Below the pieces are notes generated by a model that had not been told where the DNA came from, did no database searches, and worked only from the letters and a program-made list of their open reading frames with translations. This document shows positions 51,111 to 58,397 of a DNA stretch of 58,397 nucleotides, in pieces. The stretch comes from Myxococcales bacterium SG8_38 (GTDB lineage Bacteria > Myxococcota_A > Polyangia > Polyangiales > Houyiibacteriaceae): assembly GCA_001303415.1 (NCBI GenBank), contig LJTN01000021.1, positions 1-58,397 of the forward strand, in the 5' to 3' direction. Both the position numbers and the translations under genes were made by a program. Position 1 is the first letter of the stretch. The number at the start of each line of letters is the position of its first letter.

Positions 51111-52595
51111 GTGAACGGAGCTCCGGATATTCGGGTCCGGGCCTTGAACGAGAATCCATCGGCCGACGGTCGCTATGTCCTCTACTGGATGGTGGCCTTC
51201 CGACGGCCAAGGTGGAGCTTCGCACTCCAGCATGCCGCTTCGCACGCGCGCGTGTCGGGCAAGCCCCTGGTCATCTTGGAGGCCCTGCGAACCGGCTATC
51301 CCTGGGCCAGCGACCGCCTTCACCGCTTCATCCTCGATGGGATGCGCGCGCATCGGAAGCACTTCCGAGAAAAGAACGTCATCTACTACCCCTACGTCGA
51401 GCCGGCGCCTGGCGCGGGTCGAGGTCTCCTCGAGGCACTGGCGCAAGAGGCTTGTCTGGTCGTCAGCGACGACTATCCGAGCTTCTTCATTCCGTCGATG
51501 CAGCGGGCAGCGGCATCGAAGGTCGGCGTCCGTTTGGAGGTCGTCGACAGCAACGGGCTTCTTCCACTGCGCGCCGCTGACAGAGTCTTCAGCCGGGCCT
51601 TCGACTTTCGCCGCTTTCTGCAGAAGCAGCTCCCGCCTCATCTCGACGAGCTTCCGCTGGAAGATCCGCTCGAGGACCTGCCACCCTCGACGAAGGAGGC
51701 CGGCCCCTCGGTGTTGTCCGAAATCAAGAAGAAGTGGCCGGAGGCCACCGACGCGGCGCTGGCGGGCGATACGCTCGCGTCCTTGGAGATCGACCACACG
51801 GTGCCGGCGGTCGACTTCGAGGGCGGATTCATCGCCGGGGAGCAGCGTGCGCTCGATTTTCTGGACCATGGCTTTCATCGATATGCCGAGGATCGCAACC
51901 ATCCGGACGAAGATGCCGCAAGCGGCCTCTCACCTTGGCTTCATTTCGGACACGTCTCGACCCATCAGATCTTCCACGAGCTCACGCAGAACGAAGGCTG
52001 GTCCCCAGAGCAACTCTCCAAAAAGACCAATGGCGCCCGGGAGGGCTGGTGGGGGATGAGCGACAATGCGGAGGCGTTTCTCGACGAGCTGGTCACGTGG
52101 CGCGAAATCGGCTTCAACATGTGCGCGCTCGAGCCCCGCTACGACCAGTACGAGTCCCTCCCCGAGTGGGCGCGGACCACCCTGGAGCTTCACGAAGCCG
52201 ATCCACGCGAGCACCTCTATTCTCTGGAGGAGCTGGAGAACGCTCAGACCCACGATCCGATCTGGAATGCAGCACAAACCGAACTCACGGAAACCGGCCG
52301 CCTACAGAACTACCTGCGCATGCTTTGGGGCAAGAAGATCCTTGAGTGGACACCGAGCGCACGCGACGCCCTGGCCGTCATGATCGAGCTCAACAACAAG
52401 TACGCGGTGGACGGCCGCGACCCCAATAGTTACTCGGGGATCTTTTGGGTCCTCGGCCGCTACGACCGACCCTGGGGTCCCGAGCGACCGATCTTCGGGA
52501 AGATTCGATACATGAGCTCTCAGAGCACGGTTCGGAAGCTCCGAATGAGCGACTATCTTGCTCGCTTTGGCCGCCAAGCTGAGTTATTTGACTGA
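51111..52595 (+). CDS. phr: Class II CPD photolyase
   Basis: A 494-residue protein from the GTG at 51111. The class II type is marked by the N-terminal RYVLYWMVAFRRPRWSFALQHA rather than the class I start, and by the FAD-binding C-terminal end: ELVTWREIGFNMC, LRMLWGKKILEWT, NNKYAVDGRDPNSYSGIFWV and DRPWGPERPIFGKIRYMSS. It repairs cyclobutane pyrimidine dimers with light energy. It may be co-transcribed with the small exported protein before it and the acyltransferase after it (21 bases). Confidence 0.95.
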   Translation: MNGAPDIRVRALNENPSADGRYVLYWMVAFRRPRWSFALQHAASHARVSGKPLVILEALRTGYPWASDRLHRFILDGMRAHRKHFREKNVIYYPYVEPAPGAGRGLLEALAQEACLVVSDDYPSFFIPSMQRAAASKVGVRLEVVDSNGLLPLRAADRVFSRAFDFRRFLQKQLPPHLDELPLEDPLEDLPPSTKEAGPSVLSEIKKKWPEATDAALAGDTLASLEIDHTVPAVDFEGGFIAGEQRALDFLDHGFHRYAEDRNHPDEDAASGLSPWLHFGHVSTHQIFHELTQNEGWSPEQLSKKTNGAREGWWGMSDNAEAFLDELVTWREIGFNMCALEPRYDQYESLPEWARTTLELHEADPREHLYSLEELENAQTHDPIWNAAQTELTETGRLQNYLRMLWGKKILEWTPSARDALAVMIELNNKYAVDGRDPNSYSGIFWVLGRYDRPWGPERPIFGKIRYMSSQSTVRKLRMSDYLARFGRQAELFD

Positions 52596-52616
52596 GCGCA
52601 AGCTGCGGATCGAGCC

Positions 52617-53465
52617 ATGTCCTTCTTCGACGACCCACAAGTCAGACGGAACGTAGACCGTCTGCCGATCGACTTCGACGACTATGGATTCGATCGCTTC
52701 GGGCTCTCGAAGAAGGCCCTCATACGCGCCTATTCGCCGATGGCCTACATGTACCGGCACTACCTCAAGGTGACCGCATTCGGCCTCGAGAATGTGCCCG
52801 CGCAGGGACGGGCGCTGGTCATCGCGAATCACTCGGGCGGTCTCGGCGCCGATGCAGCGATGATCTTCACATCGCTGCTCCTGAACGACGATGCTCCGAG
52901 GCTCGGGCAGGGCATGGCGGAATACTTCCTGACGCGCGCTCCCTTCGCCCGGCCTGCGTTGAGCAAAGTGGGACACCTCACGGGGATACCCGAGCACGGC
53001 GAGCAGCTGCTGGCGGACGAGCGTCTGGTGGTGGTGTTTCCCGAAGGGGCTCGAGGCGCCGGGAAGCTTTACAAGGACCGCTACAAGCTCGTCCGTTTCG
53101 GCACCGGGTTCATGCGCCTTGCCCTCAAAATGGATACTCCCATCATTCCATGCGCCTTCATCGGAGGTGAAGAGTCGTTTCCGCAGCTCTTTCACATCAA
53201 GTGGCTCGCCAGACTGGTCAAGGGACCGTTCGTTCCCGTGGCGCCCCAATTGATTTTCTTCCCTCTCCCCGTCGCGTGCCAGATCTACTACGGGGCTCCC
53301 ATGCGCTTCGAGGGCGATGGCTCGGAGCCCGATCACGTCATTCAGACATACATCGAGGAAGTCCGGCACGCGATGGAACGGCTGATCAGCACGGGGCTGG
53401 ATGCCAGGCCGCACCCCTTCATGTTGCAGCGCATGCCCGGTCCCGACAAAGAGCGAGCACCATGA
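52617..53465 (+). CDS. PlsC/DAGAT-like acyltransferase
   Basis: 282 residues. The catalytic His is in [15 protein letters not shown], with Asp six residues on (HX6D), the form of the diacylglycerol-acyltransferase-like subgroup and unlike the HX4D of the PlsC at 11547. [33 protein letters not shown] and the later [14 protein letters not shown] are the other blocks. It should esterify a glycerolipid, alcohol or lysophospholipid. Its stop overlaps the start of the SDR gene (ATGA), so these two are translationally coupled. Confidence 0.87.
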   Translation: MSFFDDPQVRRNVDRLPIDFDDYGFDRFGLSKKALIRAYSPMAYMYRHYLKVTAFGLENVPAQGRALVIANHSGGLGADAAMIFTSLLLNDDAPRLGQGMAEYFLTRAPFARPALSKVGHLTGIPEHGEQLLADERLVVVFPEGARGAGKLYKDRYKLVRFGTGFMRLALKMDTPIIPCAFIGGEESFPQLFHIKWLARLVKGPFVPVAPQLIFFPLPVACQIYYGAPMRFEGDGSEPDHVIQTYIEEVRHAMERLISTGLDARPHPFMLQRMPGPDKERAP

Positions 53466-54373
53466 AGATCTTGATCACCGGAATCAGCGGTACGCTGGCG
53501 CGCGGGGTGGCATATCGGCTCACGCGCCGCGGCTATCGGGTGATCGGAATCGATCGTCGTCCGTGGCCGGACGTGCCCGAAGGCGTCGAAATGCATCAAG
53601 CCGACATTCGCAAACGTCCCGCGGAGGACGTATTCCGAATCTCGCGGCCTGACGCGCTCATTCACATGGCGACGGTCACCCATTTCACCACGGACACGGA
53701 GGAACGTTATCGGATCAATCTCGGCGGCACCCGGAAGCTCTTCGAGTATTGCCACGAGTACGGCGTAAAGCAGGCCGTGTTCGTCGGTCGCCACACGGTG
53801 TATGGCGCGACACCCGATTCGCCTCTCTATCATACCGAGGACGAGCCTCCGCTTGCTGGAGCCGCGTTCAAAGAGCTGGCCGATCTGGTGGCGGCCGATC
53901 TCTACGCGGGCAGCGCGCTTTGGCGATGGCCGGAGCTCAACACGGCGGTCCTTCGGCTCTGCTACTTCCTCGGTCCGAGCCGTGGCGGCACGCTTGCCGG
54001 CTTCTTGTCGAAGAAGCGGGTGCCGCTCGTTCTCGGCTTCGATCCCCTCTACCAGCTCATGCACGAATGGGACGCCGAGGAGGCGATCACGCTCGCGGTC
54101 GAAAAGCAGCTCCGCGGCGTGTTCAACGTCGCCGGCCCGCCCCCTGTCCTGCTCTCCACCGTCTGCGAGGCCACGGGAAGGCGCGCGATTCCAATCCCGG
54201 AGCCCCTCTATCCGGCCGTGCTCGGCCGCTTCGGGTTTCCCTATCTACCGGACGACGCGATCGCCCACGTGAAGTATCCAATCGTCATCGATAACAAAGC
54301 CTTCATCGAAGCCACCGGCTTTCAGCCCCGGTACACCGCCAAGCAAACGATGGAAGGCTTCCGCTGGCACTGA
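53462..54373 (+). CDS. Atypical extended SDR (NAD-dependent epimerase/dehydratase family)
   Basis: 303 residues from the ATG at 53462. The Rossmann motif is [17 protein letters not shown], with DRR at the end of strand 2 and IHMATVTHF in strand 4. The expected YxxxK site reads [15 protein letters not shown], keeping the Lys but lacking the Tyr, so it may be non-catalytic or use another residue. Similar acyltransferase/SDR neighbours occur in actinobacteria. It may modify or hold the lipid product of the coupled acyltransferase. Confidence 0.8.
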   Translation: MKILITGISGTLARGVAYRLTRRGYRVIGIDRRPWPDVPEGVEMHQADIRKRPAEDVFRISRPDALIHMATVTHFTTDTEERYRINLGGTRKLFEYCHEYGVKQAVFVGRHTVYGATPDSPLYHTEDEPPLAGAAFKELADLVAADLYAGSALWRWPELNTAVLRLCYFLGPSRGGTLAGFLSKKRVPLVLGFDPLYQLMHEWDAEEAITLAVEKQLRGVFNVAGPPPVLLSTVCEATGRRAIPIPEPLYPAVLGRFGFPYLPDDAIAHVKYPIVIDNKAFIEATGFQPRYTAKQTMEGFRWH

Positions 54374-54452
54374 GAGAGAAGCCCGACGGTTGACCCTCCC
54401 GCCCCGTTAAGTTTCTTCGCAGCCGATGGGCGGGATGGTACTCCTCGGTGCG

Positions 54453-55364
54453 ATGGAACCGCCGCAAGATCCCCTGCCGCCCACGCCCTCGCCTCTGCCA
54501 GCCGAAACGCGACCGGAAGAGCCCGGTTTCGCTCTCAGCCGTGACCGTCTGACCTTGGCCGACCTGCTTTCGCGGGCCTCGGAGGCCTGGTCGAAAGACC
54601 TCGGCACCTGGGTGCTTGCCATGCTGCTCTATTGGCTCCTCGGATTCGGCATCCCCGCGGGGCTCGGTGTGGTGTGGGGCTTCTTTTCGACGATTCAGGA
54701 AACGAGCGGTGACGCCGGCCCTGCGTTCCATGCCATCGATGCAGTGGTTCGAGTCGTTCTGCAGGTGGTTCAGCTCGTGCTCTCGGCGATATTTACGCTC
54801 GGAATGTGGGCGATGGCGGTTCGAGGTCTTCATCGACGCCGAACGACGATCGCGGTGCTATTCAGCCAGCTCTCGAAGATCTGGAAGTACATTCTGCAAT
54901 CCCTGGCAGTCATGCTAGCCGCGGTCCTGATCGTTCTTCCCATCGTCGTCATCATCTTTCTCGCGTTCATCGGTCCGGTGAGCCTCGACACGCCGATGAG
55001 CGAGATCATGGACGACGCGGGGCGGCCCTTCGGCATCGCGGCGTTGGTGCTACTTCCCTTGTACGTGTATCTCGCAACGGGAATCGTGTTCATGCAGGCC
55101 GAGCTGGCCTTCAATGACGACGCGGGTCCGGTCGAGGCCATCGTCTACTCGTGGCGAATCGCAAGAGGAAAACGCTGGCGCATCATCGGCGTCGGCCTCG
55201 TCTCGGGGCTCATCTGGCTCGGGTCGGCCATGCTCTGTGGCATCGGCCTCTTGTTCGGCGCGCCCTTTGCATTGCTCCTCTTCGGCGCGCTCTACTTGGG
55301 GCTACGAAACGGCGCAGACGTGCCCTCGGCGAACACGGGCACGACGCTCGGCAGGCACTACTAG
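54453..55364 (+). CDS. Multi-pass membrane protein of unknown function
   Basis: About 303 residues from the ATG at 54453 (MEPPQDPLPP); an ATG at 54426 adds nine. A Pro-rich N-terminus is followed by the amphipathic segment SRASEAWSKDLGTWVLAML and about six transmembrane segments. The repeated charged loop (VAVRGLHRRRTTIAVLF, YSWRIARGKRWRIIGVGLV) resembles glycerophosphodiester phosphodiesterase membrane domains/DUF975 proteins. No catalytic motif. Converges on the aldolase/SDR gene with a 4-base overlap of stops. Confidence 0.72.
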   Translation: MEPPQDPLPPTPSPLPAETRPEEPGFALSRDRLTLADLLSRASEAWSKDLGTWVLAMLLYWLLGFGIPAGLGVVWGFFSTIQETSGDAGPAFHAIDAVVRVVLQVVQLVLSAIFTLGMWAMAVRGLHRRRTTIAVLFSQLSKIWKYILQSLAVMLAAVLIVLPIVVIIFLAFIGPVSLDTPMSEIMDDAGRPFGIAALVLLPLYVYLATGIVFMQAELAFNDDAGPVEAIVYSWRIARGKRWRIIGVGLVSGLIWLGSAMLCGIGLLFGAPFALLLFGALYLGLRNGADVPSANTGTTLGRHY

Positions 55365-57394
55365 CGCGGCGAGGCGGCGATGTTTCCGCCGTCGACGGTC
55401 AAAACGCAGGCCGTCGTGCTCGGCGCTAATGCGAGATGCAAGAAGGCGCCGGCCACGTCTTCTGCCGTCACCTCCTTTCCGAGCAAATTGGATCGGTAGT
55501 ACGCGTCCGCGTCGAGCCCTCTTGCACGAGCACGGCGCTCCACGTCGTCTTCGGCGAGGATCCCCGTCCGGATCCGATCCGCATTGACCGCATTGCTTCG
55601 CACGCCGATGCGTCCCCCCTCGATCGCATACTGTTTCATCAGTGCGATCACGGAAGCCTTCGGAATGGCGTAGGGTCCGAACCCCGGGCCCGGATTGAAG
55701 GCGGACTTCGACGCATTGAACAGCAAGAAGCCGCCCGTGCCTTGGGCGGCAAGGACTCTCAACGCCGCCGATGCGAGGTACTGATGCGAAAAGAGGTTCA
55801 CCTCGAAGCTTCGCTTGAGCTCCGCGCTCGGAACGGATTCCATATGCCCCTGGGGCGCAATGCCCGCATTGGAGACGACTCCATCGATACCGCCGAACGC
55901 GCGCACGCAATGGTCGATGCTGGCCCGCACGGCATTCTCGTCGGTCATGTCGACCACCTCGCATGATGCGCCCATTGATGCGGCGACCTCGGACAGAGGC
56001 GTCTCGTCTTTGTCGGTGAGATACAGGGAGGCGCCGGCTTCCGAGAACACCCTCGCGCACGCGGCACCAATCCCGCGCGCGGCGCCGCTGATGTACACGA
56101 CCTGGCCCTGCAACGGCTTGGCCCTGGCCTTGCCGAGCTTCGCCTGCTCGAGCGACCAATACTCCATGTCGAACAGGTCGCTGACCGGCAAGGGATCGTA
56201 GCTTCCGACGGCCTCGGCTCCCTCGATTACCTCGATCGTGTGCTCGTAGATATCGGCCGCAATTCGAGCGGCGCCCACGGTGGCGCCCGCGGCAATCACG
56301 CCGAGGCCTCGGACCAACACCACTCTCGGATCCGGATCCAAAGGCTCGACTTTGCGTTCTTTTCGCTCGGACTCTCGTCGTACGTACGCCGCGTACTCCT
56401 CACGATAGGCCGCGACTCGCTCCTCGATGTGCGACGCGATCATGCTCGAATCCATGCTGGGATCGATGTCGAGCAACATCGGCACGCGCTTGGTCCGAAT
56501 CACGTGATCCGGCGTGGCCGTACCGCGCTGGCTCACGCTCCCGAGATCCGCACGGGCCAGAAACACGTCGATCGCAGCGCTTCGCCTGAGCGTGAGAAGG
56601 TATCGCCGACCGTCCGAGCCGAGCCTTCCGCGCAACAGCGGCCCAATCGTTTCGTAAAGAATCGGCTCGGCAGGCGTGCGAGCCGATCGCTCGCGCGATT
56701 TCCTGCTCGCGATGAGCTGCTCGGCTGCATCGACAGCGTGGATGTGCCGCTCGTAGCTTTCCTTCGCCGTTTCGCCGAACGTGAACAGGCCGTGCTTCAG
56801 CAGCAGAAGGCCCTCGACGCTCGGATTGGCTTCGTATGTTTCGGCCGCAAGCTTGGCAAGCTCGAAGCCCGGCTTGATGTAGGGCACGATCGCAAGGCGA
56901 TCTCCGTACAAGCCTTTGCAGATCGATTGCGCGTCGGGTTGATCGACCAGCGCGAGGATCGCATCGGCGTGCGAGTGATCGACGAATTTGTGCGGCAAGA
57001 ACCCATGGAGCAGCGTCTCGACCGATGGATTGGGTGCGCTCGCATCGATGAGACGGATGCGCTGCGCATTGACCATCTCCTCGTCGGAAAGCGTATCCCG
57101 ATGTCGCAGGGCGCCGAGGCTATCGAGCCGTACCGCAGGCAGCCCCGCCGGCTCAATTCGGCCGAGATCCCAGCCGCTGCCCTTCACGCATAAGACCCGG
57201 GTAGGCTGCCCGGTGTCGTCGACCAGGATGGTCTTCACCGATGTGTTGCCGCCACCATGGAGCACGAGCCGAGGCTCTTGTCCGATCAGCCTCGACGTAT
57301 AGACCCGGAGCGTGATGTCCTCGTTGACGGAGCGGTCGCTGCGGTAACGCTCGACCATCGCTCGCGCATCTTCGTCCGACCAACGGCTCTGCAA
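55361..57394 (-). CDS. Bifunctional class II aldolase/short-chain dehydrogenase
   Basis: A 677-residue fusion. The N-terminal class II aldolase/adducin domain spans about 30-390: LVLHGGGNTSVK, the metal-binding FVDHSHADAILAL (HxH) and a downstream YERHIHAVDAAE. The C-terminal classical SDR spans about 430-677: VYISGAARGIGAA, NAGIAPQGHM, the active-site LLFNASKS and YAIPKAS (YxxxK), ending with LTVDGGNIAASPR. The rhamnulose-1-phosphate aldolase/lactaldehyde dehydrogenase fusion of rhamnose catabolism has this order. No rhamnose isomerase, kinase or transporter is nearby, so another sugar phosphate is possible. It lies beside the tRNA-Phe gene. Confidence 0.9.
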   Translation of the reverse strand: MQSRWSDEDARAMVERYRSDRSVNEDITLRVYTSRLIGQEPRLVLHGGGNTSVKTILVDDTGQPTRVLCVKGSGWDLGRIEPAGLPAVRLDSLGALRHRDTLSDEEMVNAQRIRLIDASAPNPSVETLLHGFLPHKFVDHSHADAILALVDQPDAQSICKGLYGDRLAIVPYIKPGFELAKLAAETYEANPSVEGLLLLKHGLFTFGETAKESYERHIHAVDAAEQLIASRKSRERSARTPAEPILYETIGPLLRGRLGSDGRRYLLTLRRSAAIDVFLARADLGSVSQRGTATPDHVIRTKRVPMLLDIDPSMDSSMIASHIEERVAAYREEYAAYVRRESERKERKVEPLDPDPRVVLVRGLGVIAAGATVGAARIAADIYEHTIEVIEGAEAVGSYDPLPVSDLFDMEYWSLEQAKLGKARAKPLQGQVVYISGAARGIGAACARVFSEAGASLYLTDKDETPLSEVAASMGASCEVVDMTDENAVRASIDHCVRAFGGIDGVVSNAGIAPQGHMESVPSAELKRSFEVNLFSHQYLASAALRVLAAQGTGGFLLFNASKSAFNPGPGFGPYAIPKASVIALMKQYAIEGGRIGVRSNAVNADRIRTGILAEDDVERRARARGLDADAYYRSNLLGKEVTAEDVAGAFLHLALAPSTTACVLTVDGGNIAASPR

Positions 57395-57447
57395 GGCCTG
57401 CCTCCCTCAGGACTGGCACGGCGAGCATCGCCGCCGGCCAGCCCAGG

Positions 57448-57520
57448 TGCCCAGACCTGGAATCGAACCAGGGACACGAGGATTTTCAGTCCACTGCTCT
57501 ACCAACTGAGCTATCTGGGC
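57448..57520 (-). tRNA. tRNA-Phe (GAA)
   Basis: A 73-nt cloverleaf on the minus strand with acceptor stem GCCCAGA/TCTGGGC and discriminator A. The D-arm is GCTC-AGTTGGTAGAGC, the anticodon loop CTGAAAA (GAA anticodon at 57485-57487) and the T-arm CCTGG-TTCGATT-CCAGG. The 3' CCA is not encoded; CCT follows the discriminator. Nothing else is seen in the flanking gaps 57395-57447 and 57521-57608. Confidence 0.97.
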
Positions 57521-57644
57521 CCGGAAATGAGGCGCGGAGCCTAGCCCCCGCCCGGGGCCTGTCAAGCATCAGAGAAAACTTGCGTTTCGATACTCCTTCA
57601 GGATTACAATGTTGGGCGGATGGTGTGGGTGGATGGCAAGCCCG

Positions 57645-58397
57645 ATGGATGACCTCGGCAGCGACTCGTTCGTCGTTCTGTTGAACGAGGGAGCCAAAGG
57701 TCCTGGTCCGAAGGCCGAGGCGCTCGAAGCGATCTCGTTGCGACCGATCTGGTTGGCGACCTGGGAGCCGCGGGCCGAAGGGTTCCGCACGTTGATCAAC
57801 GCCACGGGTGAAGAGGCGCTCGCGGTGTTCAGCTCCGAAAAGCAGCTCAAGGAGGCGGCCGCACGGTTCGGGTGGCTCGAGCCGGACGGAACGGTCACCG
57901 CGCACCGGGCCATCGGTGGCGACATCCTCCGCCACGCGTGGACGCGCGAGTACGCGTTCGTCGTGGTGGATGTCGGCTCGGACCACACGCTCGAGTACGC
58001 GCGCAGCGAGCTGAAGCAAATCCTTCGCGAGCTCGACAGCACCGGACCTTTCCGCACCTCCCGTCCGCCTCCGCCGGGCAAGGCCACGGCCTCGAGCTCG
58101 TTTCCGCCTCCTATAGAGCGAAGCTCGACCGTCTACAGCATGGCGCCCAATCAGCCCGAGAAGCTAGACCGTCTGAGTGAGCTGCCCACCAGACCGCACG
58201 ACGCCTTGCCCGAAAGCGAGCCGCCGACGAAGCCGAGAGCTGCTGTCACGGAGAGTACCGAGGTCCCGCGAAAGCCCCGGAGCTCTGGTCCCGCGAAACG
58301 TCCCAAGAGCGAGCCTCCCAAGATCGAGGAGGTGCACGCGCGCAAGGTGGAGCCCGGCGACCTGGGGACCTACGGCGCGGCGAGCATCATTTCGCCG
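57645..58397 (+). CDS. SseB-like domain protein (3' partial, runs off window)
   Basis: At least 251 residues with no stop before the window end. ATGs at 57609 and 57633 are also in frame; 57645 gives the compact MDDLGSDSFVVLLN start. The first 125 residues look SseB-like: ALAVFSSEKQLKEAAARFGW, GGDILRHAWTREYAFVVVDVG and TLEYARSELKQILREL. After about residue 130 the sequence becomes Pro/Ser/Lys-rich and is probably disordered. Bacterial SseB-N domains are found in enhanced-serine-sensitivity and type III secretion-related contexts. Role unknown. Confidence 0.7.
   Translation, partial: MDDLGSDSFVVLLNEGAKGPGPKAEALEAISLRPIWLATWEPRAEGFRTLINATGEEALAVFSSEKQLKEAAARFGWLEPDGTVTAHRAIGGDILRHAWTREYAFVVVDVGSDHTLEYARSELKQILRELDSTGPFRTSRPPPPGKATASSSFPPPIERSSTVYSMAPNQPEKLDRLSELPTRPHDALPESEPPTKPRAAVTESTEVPRKPRSSGPAKRPKSEPPKIEEVHARKVEPGDLGTYGAASIISP

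Noticed and set aside
57443-57460. Inverted repeat CCAGGT/ACCTGG near the tRNA
   Set aside because: One arm is half of the tRNA T-stem; the match is incidental to the tRNA fold.

Overview
The window reads as a stretch of high-GC chromosome from a myxobacterium-like organism (Myxococcota, formerly Deltaproteobacteria). This is inferred from gene content, not from a marker gene. The pointers are lipoproteins with Gly/Thr-rich linkers followed by Cys-rich domains, an FHA-histidine kinase-receiver hybrid, a receptor in which a TonB C-terminal domain is fused to an outer-membrane barrel, a sphingosine-1-phosphate lyase relative, and many acyl-CoA and lipid enzymes. Gene density is high and no gap between genes exceeds about 280 bases. 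I saw no phage, insertion sequence, rRNA or CRISPR array. One tRNA (Phe) is present.

Layout. 1-2360: the 3' part of an S1P-lyase-type PLP enzyme and a DUF1295 membrane protein. 2371-8600 (minus strand): the cell-shape operon mreB-mreC-mreD-mrdA-rodA, ending with a Nit-type amidase. 8765-12392: an ECF sigma factor, an alpha/beta hydrolase, a fatty-acyl-reductase-like SDR and a PlsC acyltransferase. 12349-15873 (minus): a tightly packed unit of FHA-kinase-receiver hybrid, D12-class adenine methylase, DUF6918-like protein and MaoC-like hydratase. 16050-19289: a small His/Cys-containing secreted protein and a TonB-CTD/TonB-dependent receptor with a 28-copy hexamer repeat. 19354-22501: a Baeyer-Villiger-type monooxygenase, a TetR regulator with five phased 17-bp operator-like sites upstream, a Cys-rich lipoprotein and a universal stress protein. 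22538-24926: an MBL hydrolase and a 4-hydroxybutyryl-CoA dehydratase-like flavoprotein.

24961-29810 holds three exported proteins in a row: an SNase/OB-fold lipoprotein, a triple lamin-tail-domain lipoprotein and an HhH outer-membrane barrel. All three domain types are linked to nucleic acids, and I single the set out as the best candidate for an undescribed system (surface DNA capture, trimming or uptake). 29781-34246 (minus) is a MacB-type tripartite exporter. 34352-38763 (minus) carries an MBL hydrolase, a second-type EF-G and a CapA-like protein. 38829-40151 is a malic enzyme gene broken by an in-frame TGA at an apparent deletion. 40181-43031 holds a CBS protein, a DUF6512-like membrane protein, pirin and a crotonase.

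43044-48562 (minus) is a six-gene set: malyl-CoA lyase, a CitE-like lyase or thioesterase, an acyl-CoA ligase (beta and alpha), a ferredoxin and an FMN 2-hydroxyacid oxidase. Together they could interconvert glycolate/glyoxylate plus acetyl-CoA with malyl-CoA and malate. 48669-55364 holds an LLM oxidoreductase, a Gly-rich lipoprotein, a small secreted protein preceded by a GC hairpin, a class II photolyase, an acyltransferase-SDR pair and a membrane protein. 55361-58397 holds a fused class II aldolase/SDR, tRNA-Phe and the 5' part of an SseB-like protein running off the window.
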